NCBI RefSeq assembly: GCF_026210795.1 | Contig: NC_089442.1 | Location: forward strand, 62,001 to 126,000 | Length of the DNA stretch: 64,000 bases | Source of the DNA: Rhizophagus irregularis | Taxonomy: Eukaryota > Glomeromycota > Glomeromycetes > Glomerales > Glomeraceae | Direction of reading: 5' to 3' | Shown here: piece after piece, positions 1-15,169 of the stretch | Numbering within the stretch: position 1 is the first letter of the stretch | Layout: each line of letters starts with the position of its first letter | Program-made: the position numbers and the translations under genes | The notes under the pieces: model-generated | Told to the model about the DNA's origin: nothing | Database searches by the model: none | The model's input: only the letters and a program-made list of their open reading frames with translations

Positions 1-81
1 CATTTTATATTCCCAAAACTTTGCAAGCTGTTTTCTTTATTAACATTAAAATACAAGAAACTTGAGTAGTTACAGCTTAAA

Positions 82-2327
82 ATGAACCGTCAAACCTTCT
101 TTCTTAGCCCCAAGTTTAATAAGAAACCGATTTATAATTTACAAACAAATAAGTACCAGGAATTCACCAATGCTTACGTATATAGTATTATGGTTAAGAC
201 TGGAAACGGTGACCCTAACCGCGCTGAACTTTGTGAATCAGCAACTAAAAAATGGAACTATATTAAAAGAAAGGATAAACTGGAAATTTATGACATTATT
301 TGAGGTTACCTGGCCACGCCATATAATCTATGTGATATACAAACAGTAAGGTCAAAATCATCCAGGTCTAGAGAAGAATCCCTTCCAAATCTTCCCACGT
401 TTCATACAGTGGATCCTGTTCAGGAAATCTCTATTAATGCATCAGCTCAAAAAAAGGCAGTAAACGATATACAAATAGCTGAAAAAAAGCTTACCGAGTT
501 TGAGCAGATCTACAACATCACAACCGATTTTCAATTTCGGCTTGATACTTATAAAAAAATAGGAGATCTTTGAGATGAAATCAGATCTAATAAGGAAAGA
601 ATCATTAAATTAAAGAGAAATGCTAGTTATTCTCAAAAGTGCAGAGAAAAAAAAAGAAAAATACTTAACGAAAATCAGGAAGTAATACAATATGACAAAC
701 CTGGTCGTCCTTCACTTCTTTTTGAACATCCGAATTTACATGATCATATCCATGATTTGATCAAATTTGGAGCGGCTGACGAAAAATGACGAAGAGAAGT
801 TGTCAAAGTCCGGATCATTGAAAATTTGCGCAAAACCCTTGAAGAAAATTATCACATTTATATGGCGAGAACCACATTGAATAATTACTTGTTGCCTCGG
901 CAATCCAACTCCATCGCTGCAAGAGCGCATCATCATCCAGCATGGGTCACAGTAGCTGGTGTCTCACGTACCGAAATACGGGATCATCCTGATGGTCATT
1001 ATTGCCTTGCATCTGTTAAAAGCGCAAGACAATTTGCCACCGTTTTTGCTGACAAAGCCGTTATTATTTCGCAAGATGATAAGGCGAAGATAGGTCTTGG
1101 AGTACCCGCTGTAGGTCAGGACATTTCGCACAATCGTACGCATGGCCGGTTGGTGTGGCCGACTATGATTTTCCTCTAGGAAGTGGGCAGAAATTAGTTC
1201 CATCAGTTTACCTTATGATGAAACCAAATGAATCGAATGATGAGTTACGAACGGGACAACTTGCCATCTTTGTACGTCGTCAATGGTCCCTTGGTACATC
1301 CTCGCTTTCACATATGCAAGACCTCAAAAACCTTGCTTTGAATCCTAAATATAGTGATGTGTTGAAAACAAATGGGGAGGTTCGACCTATTTGGGTGTTA
1401 TTGGTGAATGGAGGTCCGGACGAAGATCCAAGACATCTAAAAAACATTAAAAACTACTGCCAACTTTTTCGAAAATTCGACTTAGATTACCTAACTGTGC
1501 GAACATATGCTCCAGGTCAGTCCAAGTATAATCCGGTTGAAAGAGGCATGGCAACACTATCCGGAAAGTTGGCTGGTATCACGCTACTGGTTGATCATTT
1601 TGAATCACACTTAAATACACAAGGCAAAGTAATCGATTCGGAGTTGGCTCTTCAAAACTTTCGATACGCTGGAGAATCACTTTGCGATATTTAGCGTAAA
1701 GATCTGATTTTTGGAAAAAGCGTTGATGCACAGTATGTTGAAGAGCTTACTAATCTATTTGAAAACCTAGAGTTTGAGGGAACAGTCAAAGAAAAAGAAG
1801 AAGAGCGAAAACAACAAAAAAAGAAACAAGAAAATGAAAATGACATACCGGAATGTTTTGTTCCATGGTCATGGATCGAAAACCATTGTAATTTATGTCA
1901 GTATTCTCTCGATATTAAACGTTGTACAAATGCAAGTTGTTGTGGGCCATCTCGTGCAAAAGAAGCTACAGAACTTCTTCTCTTGAATAATGGTTTTTTG
2001 CCCCCAATTACGAAAGCTAAAGACGGACATTTCACAAATCCCATACATCTCCTTGAGTATTATGACCTCTTGAGAATTGCTGGGTATGATTCACATTGCC
2101 CGTCGCTTGATCAAACAACCTATTCGCGCCTTTGTTGCTCAGTGTGCAACAAATACTTTCCAACTCTTGCTTATTTGACAAAACATAAAAAAGCAATGCA
2201 TCCAGCAAGCCGGGGACGACTTAAGGGAAAATCCAAGAATAATTCAAATTCTCTTGATGATTCCTCTCTTCTTACTTCACAACAAAACGAAATGTGTTTA
2301 AGGGAATATATGTCAGATAATGAATGA
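82..2327 (+). pseudogene. Broken transposase-like gene with C-terminal C2H2 zinc finger
   Basis: A long coding relic that reads on the plus strand in two frames. From 82 to about 1165 it is one frame interrupted by TGA at 301, 571 and 787. Near 1160-1170 it shifts by one base, and from 1155 to 2327 it runs in the next frame with a single TAG at 1692. The central part has spaced acidic residues that suit a DDE/RNase H-like core: SQDDKAK, GGPDEDPRH and then NPVERGMATLSG. The end has Cys pairs (HCNLCQ, RCTNASCC) and a classical C2H2 finger (CSVC, 12 residues, H, 4 residues, H). I take it as a decayed multicopy transposase-like gene of a kind that seems common in Rhizophagus; the exact superfamily is not certain. 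The several stops and the frameshift make a functional product unlikely. Confidence 0.6.
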
Positions 2328-2957
2328 TTGTATATAGCTTACTGTTTCTCAGATACAATGCATGGATATAAAACAAAATTTTTTTTTTTTAATAACTCTT
2401 TATTAATATTGTAATTAAACGAAAAATATCAATGCATTCGCAATTACAACTAGGAAAAATTTTTCCATTAATAGTGACCTAAAAACAAATTTTATTTTGT
2501 TAATGTGAGAAACCATAGTAACACAAATGACTAATAAATTTTAAGCCACTAAATCGGTTATATACTTTTAATGATATCACGTGATCCATATTAACGTAAG
2601 ATTTTTCGTGACCCCCCACCCCCTAAAATATTACGTAATAAATGTCATCGCCCTTATATATATTATTAATAAAGAAATAATGTATTCACTGCACCCTGCA
2701 TTACAAATTTATATATATTTTTATGTTTATCATTTGCCATTTTAAGGGGGTGTATAGCTAGTAAAAGTTTTAAACTTTTAAAATATAACTGATTTATTAA
2801 TTAGTTAATAATAAAAAATTAATAAAAAAAAAATAATGTTGCAAAAATATTTTTTAGTTTTATAATATGGATAAATCTAATTGTAACAGCATGTTATGCA
2901 TCTTATTTGTAATAACCTCCAATTTTATCCAATTAAAATTTAAGATCAGGCGTAATG
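2328..2957. other. AT-rich spacer, no gene seen
   Basis: Low-complexity A/T sequence follows the broken transposase. No open frame of interest, tRNA or clear element is visible. A G-rich stretch near 2745 (TTTTAAGGGGGTG) stands out but has no partner that I can find. Confidence 0.5.
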
Positions 2958-3708
2958 TAAACAAAAACAAAAGATCAGTTGTATAACTAAGACAAAAGAA
3001 TTTTTTAAAAAATTTCAAAAAACTGCTTATAACTTAAAATCTTGTCTATGAAACTGTCTTAAGTACATTAAGTAAAGTTTTCCAAATTAAATTTTGCATA
3101 TAAAAATTTTATTTGTAAAACACATACTAAATTTATTATTAAAAAAAAATAAAAAAAAGAATGTTACAAATAAGATATATTATAAATACATTTATTCTTA
3201 TAATATTTATTAATAAAAATATTGCAAAAATATTAGTACTTTATTAAAATATTAATTATTATGTAAGTGGCAAATTTTTTTTTTGTCATATTATATGGAA
3301 TTCTTGTGAATTTTCATGAAATTTTTGTAAAATCCATAAAAATTACATGAAAACTAGTCCAAAATTTTATATTTTTATTATTACTATTTAATAAAATTAT
3401 CCAACTTTAATCCATAATATTAATTAAAATTCTTATTAAATTTTATAAAATAATCTAATAGAAATATTCAGTACATATTACTCTATTATTTTATCAGTTT
3501 AATTTTTTTTTTTTACTATTTAATTTACAATTTATAAAAATTTAAAGTTATATAATATTAGTGTAGTTTATAAGTAACAGTTACTATAGTAATTTGTTAT
3601 ATTATATTACATGTTTCTTATTTTTATTTTACTATATATTTTAGAAATTTAGAATTTTTTAGTATAAAAATTCTATTTGTCATTTAACTCATTTTATATA
3701 TCATATAT

Positions 3709-3990
3709 AGGATTAAAATTTAAACGCACCTGCGTTTTAAATGCACCCCTTTTTTGGAAATTTTTATATAATAAAAATGCAGATCATTTTATCACATAAT
3801 ACTGGTGAATTTCTGATTTTTTTGAATAAACACAATTTATACTTTATACATCTATAAATAAATTTACATTATATATATATTTTTGCCTCTTCTACAACTT
3901 TACTTACTATGACAAAAGGGGTTTAAAACTTCATTTTTGACTTATATTATGGGGTGTGTTTAAACACAAATGTGTTTAAATTTTAAACCC
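3709..3990. mobile_element. MULE-type MITE, 282 bp (family A, copy 1)
   Basis: The terminal inverted repeats are about 40 bp. The left end starts AGGATTAAAATTTAAACGCA and the right end, reverse complemented, starts GGGTTTAAAATTTAAACACA. The element is bounded by a perfect 9-bp duplication, ATCATATAT, at 3700-3708 and 3991-3999. A 9-bp TSD with long TIRs fits Mutator-like elements. A second copy, heavily interrupted, occupies 44836-61784 and has its own different 9-bp TSD, which supports both boundaries. No coding capacity. Confidence 0.85.
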
Positions 3991-4264
3991 ATCATATATT
4001 ATAATTTTAATTTGATTTTATAATTTTAGCAAAAATTTTTTTTTATATAATTAAATAATATTTTTACTAATTAGTAGATCTCATAATTTATTAAACATAA
4101 ACAATAATGAATATTTTTTAATAAGCATTGCATTTTTATGTTATTTTTTATTAAGAATAAATGTATAATATACTGTATTTATGTATTACTTATTTTATTT
4201 ATAACTTTCTTTTTTATTTTTTTAATAATAAATTTAGTATACATTTTATAAATAAGATTTTTAT

Positions 4265-5086
4265 TAGAACTCCGAATGGGTCAGGTCAGGTCAGGTTATA
4301 TCAGGTTGTCTGTTTGACCTGACCTGACCTGAAACCTGAAAAATTTTTATTAAAGTATTGAAAAAAAACGGTACAAAACTTTTTTTTTTTAATATAATAT
4401 TATGAAAAAAAACATTTTTGCAATGTTTTTTTATTAAAATATTGAAAAAAAATATTGCAAAACGTTTTTTTTAATATAACATTATGAAAAAAATGTTTTC
4501 GCAACGTTATTATTGAAATATCAAAAAAAAACGTTACAAAACATTTTTTTAATATAATATTATGAAAAAACATTTTCGCAACGTTTTTTCTCAAAATATT
4601 GCGATTCAACATTTTTATATTGATTTTGTATAAAAAAAGTGAGTTGCGGTATTGCGATTCACTTTTTTATATAGATTCTATATAAAAAAAGTGAGTTGCG
4701 GTATTGCGATTCACTTTTCTATATAGATTTTATATGAAAAAAGTGAGTTGCGGTATTGCGATTCACTTTTTTTATATAAAATCAATATAGAAAAGTGAAT
4801 CGCAATACCGCAACTTACTTTTTTTATACAAAATCAATATAAAAAAGTGAATTGCAATACCGCAACTCACTTTTATTATATAAAATCAATATAAAAAAGT
4901 GAATCGCAATACTGCAACTCACTTTTATTATATAGTAGAATCAATAGTTTCAGGTCAACAGGTCAATCAGGTCAGGTCAATCTTCATACCTGACCTGAAT
5001 TTTTTTTAAAAATCTCATACCTGACCTGAATTTCAGGTCAGGTCAGGTCAGGTTACCTGAATTTGGCTGACCTGTTCGGAGCTCTA
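4265..5086. mobile_element. hAT-type non-autonomous element, 822 bp (family B, copy 1)
   Basis: The ends are TAGAACTCCGAATGGGTCAG at the left and TAGAGCTCCGAACAGGTCAG at the right (reverse complement). The flanking 8-bp duplication ATTTTTAT is perfect (4257-4264 and 5087-5094). TIRs beginning TAGAG with an 8-bp TSD are the hAT hallmark. Inside, GGTCAGGTCAGGT strings sit next to the ends, and the middle (4600-4930) is a foldback of repeated units around GTGAGTTGCGGTATTGCGAT and its complement. Copy 2 (45253-61766) lies in the opposite orientation. No transposase is encoded. Confidence 0.88.
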
Positions 5087-5213
5087 ATTTTTATATGTAA
5101 AATTTAATTTGAAAAACTTTTACTTAATGTACTTAAGATAGTTTTATAGATAAAATTTTAAGTTATAAGCAGTTTTTTAAAATTTTTTAAACATAACTGA
5201 TCTTTTGTTTTTA

Positions 5214-5829
5214 TTTATATTCTCTATAAAAAAAAATTTCTTTAAAATGTACTTAAAATATATTTAAACTTGCAATTTTAAGTATATTTAAAATGTAAAA
5301 TTTACACTTAAATTATATTTAAATTATATTTAAATTGCAATTAAGTATATTTTAAATATATTTAAATATATTTAAAATGAAAATTGCTACATATCACCTG
5401 TGGTGATCATCACCGATATTATATAATTAAATTTTAACTTTATTTACCAGTGATCATCACTGGTAACTACTTTTGCGTAATCTTACTACTAAAGATATAG
5501 TTCGCTTTATCACGTGACTTATTTCATCATTGTTTGTTTTGTTAAATTACTCTTTTTTTACAAAACTTTTCACAAACGTGTTTCCTATAAACACTTCTTT
5601 CTTAGATACGTCTTTTCTTTAAGCTTCATAGTTAGCATTTAAAAAAAAATTTGAAGTTAGGATATCAAAAGTTTAACAAGTTAGTACATTTTATAGAACT
5701 AATACTTACTTTATTTTACAAAGAGTAACTAACTTGATTTTTCCCACAAATACTCTTTCCAATTTTTTAGGTTCTTTTAAGCTTCTTTTTTAATTGTCTT
5801 CACGACTAGTCTCATAAACAACTTTAAAG
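5214..5829. other. AT-rich spacer with short palindromes
   Basis: No gene is seen. Repeats of TATATTTAAA lie at 5240-5380. A perfect palindrome, ACCAGTGATCATCACTGGT, lies near 5446-5464, and a related imperfect one (TGGTGATCATCACCGA) near 5400, so the pair may be the ends of a very small foldback element. A palindromic CACGTG lies near 5512. Confidence 0.4.
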
Positions 5830-7000
5830 TTAGATATCAGCCACCATAATATTAATAATCAAGCTATAAATTACGAATATTAATTATGAATAACGAATAT
5901 CAAAACTGACTATTTAACCCTCAACTTATGGATTATAAATATCAAGACCAAGGCCAACCATCATCTGATCAATTGATGGATTATGAATATCAAAATCAGG
6001 GCCAACTATCGTTTTATCTTTAACTGATGGATTACAAATATCAAACTCAAGGCCAACCATCATCTGATCATCAACTGATAGATTACGAATATCAAAATCA
6101 AGGCCAATTATCATCTGGTCTTCAGCTGATAGATTATGAATATTAAAACTAAGGCCAATTGTCGTCTTATCTTCAATTGATGGACTACGAATATTATCAA
6201 TATCAAGGCCAACCATCTGACCAATTTCATCCAAAAAATAAAGGGAAGCAAGTAGTGATATCTTTAGATATAATTACTGAACCTGATTGTGAACAAAATA
6301 ATACGAATGATAATAATCATATAACTGATGATATTAATGATACAACAATTACGACTGAAATATTAAATATTAATGATACCTTCAATGATTAGGATGCAGT
6401 TAAAATTGCTGTTAATATGTTTGCCAAATACAATGGTTTTGTTGCTATTAAATTTCATAAAGATCTTAATATTATTGATAAAACTATTACTCGTCATCGT
6501 ATTTATCAATATTAGAAAGCTGGAATTAATAATCCAAAAAAAGTAAAGGATATTACTAAGGTTACTTGCCAAAACTTAGGGGTTTAGGCAAGATGGCATT
6601 TCGCCGAAAAGCGAAATTCTGCTGAAACTATATTAAAGTTATATTAAAAAACTGGCAAAACTTTGGAAAAAGGTGAAACTGCCAAAACTTATTATAAATG
6701 CTGAAACTGCCAAAATTCTGCCAAAACTATAATAAATTTATAGTAAAATTTTGATAAAACTAATCGTAGAATTTTGAAGAGGTTTAGACAAGCAACCTTA
6801 AATATTACATTATATCATGAGAGTAGTTCAACTAAAACAAACTATCCTTGGCAAGCTAATTTCTATTTTAGCAAACGTGCTGCTGATATACATTTTACAA
6901 AGTTTAACAATAGCCATAATCATCAATGTGATCCTGTTTTAATAGAGTTATCTCTTAAAAACTTACGCTTTCTACAATCATTTTAGCATATGGACTGATT
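5830..7000 (+). pseudogene. Broken FAR1/MULE-type gene with N-terminal YxYQxQGQ repeats
   Basis: Between about 5930 and 6235 one plus-strand frame reads six tandem 16-17 residue units of the form LMDYEYQNQGQPSSDQ. It continues into an acidic Asn/Asp/Thr-rich stretch (6240-6390), then a region like the start of a FAR1 DNA-binding domain (DAVKIAVNMFAKYNGF). About 215 bp of unrelated sequence (roughly 6565-6775) interrupts it, and the domain resumes with YPWQANFYFSKRAADIHF and NNSHNHQCDP, which contains the Cys/His set of FAR1/WRKY-GCM1 zinc folds. In-frame stops: TAA at 6021, 6144 and 6150, TAG at 6390 and 6513. No MULE transposase core follows. A dead copy of a FAR1-domain protein, probably from a Mutator-like element. 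Confidence 0.65.
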
Positions 7001-8455
7001 TGTTTACTCTGCATTAAAAGGAGTTATTAAATTGATTTTCATAATTTTTGTTACTCAAAATTGTTTTGTAATACCAAAAAATCATCTGATTGATGATCAT
7101 TTGACTAAATAATAAGTTGAACAAAAATTTACATTTGCAAAACTTAAATTATTAAATGTCAAAAGCTGTGAAAAAACCCATTTTACTAATAAAAAATCCA
7201 TTTCTTATATATATGGAATTTTCAATATATATTATTAAAAAGTAAGTATATTTTAATAAAATATAAAGTAAAATAAAAATTTATATAGTCTTAGCAGCTA
7301 TAAATGTTTATAAAAATATAATAAAAATATCATATAAAAGATGGTATCATAAAGATAAAAATTAGCACCACTTTAGGAAGTAAAGATCATTCAAATTGAA
7401 TCACTACATGTGAAGTAATTAATAATCAAATTTAAATAAAATTCAATAAATATACTGAACATGATTACTGAATAACTAGTGATTCAATTCACTTGATTTT
7501 AGATTCATTAGATAAATCTTGATTTTCTCTTTCAAATAAATGTAAATTTATTTATATAGCCTATTTTTACAAAGAATTATCAATGATTTTATCATGAGAG
7601 TTATATTTGATCTTTTAAATTTTAATAATATCTTATATTAAAAATATTCTTATATAAATAATAATTTATATTTGCTTTAATAAAATTCTAAAAATTGTAA
7701 TAATTATATAAATAAGTAATAATATATTATAAAATAAAAGAATGTTAAAATATTACTAATATATAATAATTATTATCAATCTAATTTTTTAAATTTTATA
7801 AAATTAAATAATTAATTATATTTATTAAATAATTATTTTAAAATTTATTAACTATTACTGAAAGTAATGATTACTGGTAACTGAAATTATGATAAATAAC
7901 TAGCATTAAAAAATATAGTGTTGGTAAAAATTAATAATTTTAGCTAATAGTAATAATTATTATCCAGTTCAACTATCTTCCTCATACTCTAATTTCTCTG
8001 GTCTGTTTTCTTAACCACTAAGTGTTCTCATTTCTACTTAACGATACTCTTCTTTTATCATTTCCATTTCCAGTATTGTTGATGAGTCACTTTGCGAAGA
8101 ATATAAGGATATTGTCTCAGTTTAACATAGCTTTAATAACAAAATAGATTTATTGACTGAGTCTATAATACTATTATTTTATATGTATTTACAAGAAGAA
8201 GAGATTTGTTTAAGATTAAAAGGACTGTTTTTTAGATAATATTTGAGAAAATTGCAAAATTTTAATTTTTTAATTTTTTTATTTTACTATAATAGATAAG
8301 TTTTTTTTTTAATAAAATTTATAAAATTTATTATAGTTAACATTAAATTAATATTTGTTAATATATTTGTTATTTAAGTTGAAATTTTGTAATTAGTATT
8401 TTTTTAATGGTATTTTAAATTCTAGCCAAATTGTAACAATTACTAGTGGTAATAA
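7001..8455. other. AT-rich spacer, no gene seen
   Basis: Very AT-rich, with short remnants that could extend the FAR1 relic to about 7170 in broken frames. A somewhat less AT-rich piece lies around 7980-8130, but no open frame or recognisable protein could be read from it. Confidence 0.4.
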
Positions 8456-8607
8456 AGGTGCTGTCAGATATTACCTAATATTTTAGGGGAAGGGGGTAAC
8501 TAAAGATCACAATATTATATAAGGAATTATATATATAACATATCTTACCTAAGGGAGGGGGTAAGCTCTTATATTAAAGTAATATTAGGTAATATCTGAC
8601 AGTGCCC
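8456..8607. mobile_element. PIF/Harbinger-like MITE, 152 bp
   Basis: The TIRs share GCWCTGTCAGATATTACCTA; the left end starts AGGTGCTGTCAG and the right end, reverse complemented, GGGCACTGTCAG. The flanks carry a 3-bp duplication TAA (8453-8455 and 8608-8610). TIRs of this style with a TWA-type 3-bp TSD fit PIF/Harbinger. The interior has two G runs (AGGGGAAGGGGG and AGGGAGGGGG) that are rare in this DNA. No coding capacity. Confidence 0.75.
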
Positions 8608-8610
8608 TAA

Positions 8611-9012
8611 TCATTACTGGTGAAATTTAGTAATATTCTAATACTATAAAATAAATCTACAACTATAAATATATATACCAATTACCAATTAGCTAAAAGT
8701 TTTAAGAATTTTTTTTAGAAAATAAAAAGATATTTCCTATAAATTCAAAAAATCAATTTTTTAAAATTTATAATTTTTTTATAATATTTAATATTGTTCA
8801 TAGCAGATTTGGATTTCTAAAAGATTCAGCATCTATCAATTATAGAAAGATTAAATTACTACCATTCAATTCATTCCAAAACAAATTACTAATGTTATTG
8901 AAATTTCTGCTCAAATATAAAAAGTTTCAATTACATGTGATTAATTTTTGTGCGCCAACCATATAAGGTAATAGATAACGAATGAGCTCATCAGTACAAT
9001 AGTGGTACAGCA
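8611..9012. other. AT-rich spacer, no gene seen
   Basis: No gene or structured repeat recognised between the two MITEs. Confidence 0.4.
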
Positions 9013-9126
9013 GCAAATGTATCGTTCTTATACGATCAGGTGCTATGTTCTTATACGACGTATATGTCACATAATATAGGTCGTATAAGATAGTATGTCG
9101 TACACGTATAAGAACGATACATTTGC
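9013..9126. mobile_element. Small MULE-type MITE, 114 bp
   Basis: The TIR is GCAAATGTATCGTTCTTATA at both ends (right end read in reverse complement). A perfect 9-bp target duplication, GGTACAGCA, lies at 9004-9012 and 9127-9135. Related internal copies of TTCTTATACGA make most of the element foldback. A Mutator-like non-autonomous element by TSD length; no coding capacity. Confidence 0.85.
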
Positions 9127-9135
9127 GGTACAGCA

Positions 9136-12286
<3,151 letters not shown>

Positions 12287-15169
12287 TTTACATTTTTACC
12301 ATAATTACGCATTCATATTTCAAAACATCATTCTATTTTTTTTCAATTTTTTTTTTTCAATCAATTATCTTAAAATAGATTTTATTAAGTTAAAAATAAT
12401 CAATCAATTTTACATTTGAATACAATGTATTATTCTTTTTCTTTTAGAATTAACTTTACTATTGAAAAAATTAGCAAAATAACGATAATAAAAATATCTT
12501 AAAATAAAATTTATAAAACATGTATTGGAGTTGTGATAAATTCGAATTTTTCATCCGTAATTTTTAATTTACAGTAAGTGTAAATGTGTAATGAACTTGC
12601 TTGATTGTACATTACATCCACCTATAAAATTTGAACATACATCGATCTTCAGATACTGAAGAATTAGTGGCATCAGCGGCAATAATCCAAACTTTTTAAA
12701 TATTACTATAGAAAAGATTTATTCTTTAGTTGACGCTGATTTTTCAAATCATGTTGCATTTTTTAAACTCCTTTATCCACGAATCACGTCCTCCATTTGT
12801 ATAAGCAATTAATTTATAGGATCAAATCTTTGTTTCAAATCTTGCTACACTTATTTTTGACTTTAACAAGTCAATTTATTTCTGATTTTCAAACTTGGGA
12901 TTACAGATAATACCATTTCATTCTCACTCCTAAGTGTTTCAGCCGTTAATGATGCATTTTTTAAACTCTGATTCATGAATCACATCCTTCTTCCAAATCA
13001 TTATCAATTAACAATCTTTTAGCCTGGTTTCAAAATCAAATACTTAACCCTATACTTTTCTCATGATTCTTCTTTTAATATTAATACCATTATTTTATTA
13101 TAATAATTAAAGAAAGGAATATAACATGCAAATAAGTAAATAATTGATGAACCTCCTAACGTAAGCAACTTTGTTTTCTTTCAAGTAAAGGTGTGATTAT
13201 TAAACACATTTTCGAGATATGAACCTTTTTGTTTCCAAAAAAAGAAAATTATTTTTAGTTTCTAAGTAATACTTCACTAATATAACGAAATTTCTTTGAT
13301 CTTTAATTACATTCGAATGTTGTGGCTAATAATACTCATTAATTTTTAAGAATATTTTATAGTCCACAGTAGTTGGTGTTAAGTAAAATAATTAACAGTA
13401 AAATGTGTAAAATAATGATTATGTGATCAAATATATTACAATTGACCCACTGTAATCGAGATTGATGTTGTGCCTATATAAATGTAAAGGTGAAATAATT
13501 TCTTATATACAAATTTAAACGTAATAAAAAGACTTTCTGCCTCTATTTATAAGTAAATCGATCATCTGATCAATGTGCCTCTCATATGATATTAACTGCT
13601 ATTCGAGAATTTATAAGAAACAAAAGAAAATCAAGAATAATTATAATATTGAAAAATAAAATACGCAATCTATTATAGCGAAAGTAAGTAAAATGTACCT
13701 TAATAGTTTTATATTAATAAATAGTAAAACTAAAAGTACATAAAATAATTTTTTTTTTTCCGATGAAGAAATACATACAAATGGTTTCTCGATCGAAATA
13801 TAATTACCAAAAATAATATTTTCCAGGTACGTGCTCATAATTCGACTCGAGAACAACAATAGACTTTTCCCGTGTTATGATTATATAGGTACTTCAAATA
13901 CTTCAAATTTGATTCATCAAAAAAAAAAAATGATTACGTGAAAAATTCTCACGAGTGCGAGTATTGAGATGATTCACTGTTGTGCAGTTTGCGCAGTTTT
14001 CAAAAAAAGCATAGATCATGCCGTAATTTTTACAAAGTCAGAGACTAGGTGCGATTGAAATAGCCCAGAATAATGTTAACCAGAGGCTAAAATGGTTCAA
14101 AACAGTATGAGCCAGAGTCTAGGCGCTTTGTAGACAGCACAAAATAGTATGAACAGAGGCTAGGTGCGATTGAGATAACTCAAAATAGTATGAATCAAAA
14201 GCAAGCGCTTTGGAGCTGCTGTAGTTGATTTGACCAAAATAAACCATTCTTCGTATATTATTTCACTCCAAAAAAAAAGAATTTTAAAAGGTTAATTTTT
14301 TTTTTTGGAGAACTTCGCTCAGTTGCGAGAACCAAAACTCTTCTCTTCGCGGAAAAGATCAAACCAACGAGATAAAACATACAGACACGGAAACTCTCCC
14401 AATGAATCATCCTTCGACAGTCAATGATTTCTCTACCATCCCACTAGATGAAGTTGGAGATATTCTAATTTCCTATGAAATACCACCACATGGCAAAGGC
14501 CTTAGTTCTTTGGTATAGTGCTGTAATTCTTAACCATGTAAGTCTTGTTATTGCTTAGAATTAACACCTAAAATATGTTACTTTCCTTAATTTTGACTTT
14601 TATCAAGAAAGTACGGTTTCATAATCCGGTTTTTTATTATTTTATAGTGCAAAAATTATTATTAATTACAAGATTGTACGCAACTTACGTTATCGCCGAT
14701 GAAGAACATGAAGAAATTATCAAATCCGTATTACTGTAGATCTTGAAATAGAAAAAAAATGTACGCCGGTAACAATGTTACATCGCAGTATTATGCAGAA
14801 ATATACTTCGTCAAATAAGTTATAAGATTTAATATACACATTATTAACAGTTAAGAATGTCATGCCATACGTACAATATTATATTTTTATGAAAAGGTTT
14901 TAATTTTGAACTTTTTCTTTATTAATTTGTTAAAGTAATTTCTTTTGTACTTAAATTGCATAGTCAATTAGTCGTTATTGTGCTATTGTGCTATTTGCAC
15001 GTCATGAGTAAAGTGAGTAAAGTAAAAAAAATATTTATTTGCCAATTCGCTAATAACATGTTGAATGTATTTAACGAGTAATGTAAGTTAATAAAATTTA
15101 TAAATAATCAAATACAGTATATACTGTAGTACGAACACATAAAATCGTGTCCCGTGTCAAAAACTATAT
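12287..15169. other. Intergenic region, no gene supported
   Basis: Contains a diverged direct duplication (GCATTTTTTAAACTC followed by a related 100 bp, near 12745 and 12955). It also has a local degenerate repeat at about 14040-14215 built on TAGGTGCGATTGARATA and ACARTATGARCCAGAG. A 38-codon open frame at 14402-14518 has better base composition than its surroundings but no recognisable match and no convincing continuation. Confidence 0.4.

Larger units (their letters stand above)
2958..5213. repeat. Long imperfect inverted repeat, probably an old foldback element
   Basis: The left arm, from about 2958 to 3250, begins ACAAAAACAAAAGATCAG and includes AAAACTGCTTATAACTTAAA and CTTAAGTACATTAAGTAAA. 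The reverse complement of the same string order is found between about 5213 and 4150, where the hAT-type MITE at 4265-5086 has split the arm. A MULE-type MITE (3709-3990) lies between the arms. The arms are diverged, which suggests an old foldback or TIR element that later served as a target for younger insertions. Its exact ends and target duplication are not resolved. Confidence 0.5.

Noticed and set aside
14402-14518. 38-codon open frame (MNHPSTVNDFSTIPLDEVGD...)
   Set aside because: No recognisable domain, and no donor/acceptor pair joins it in phase to the open stretch near 14650-14740. Possibly a gene fragment, but not supportable.
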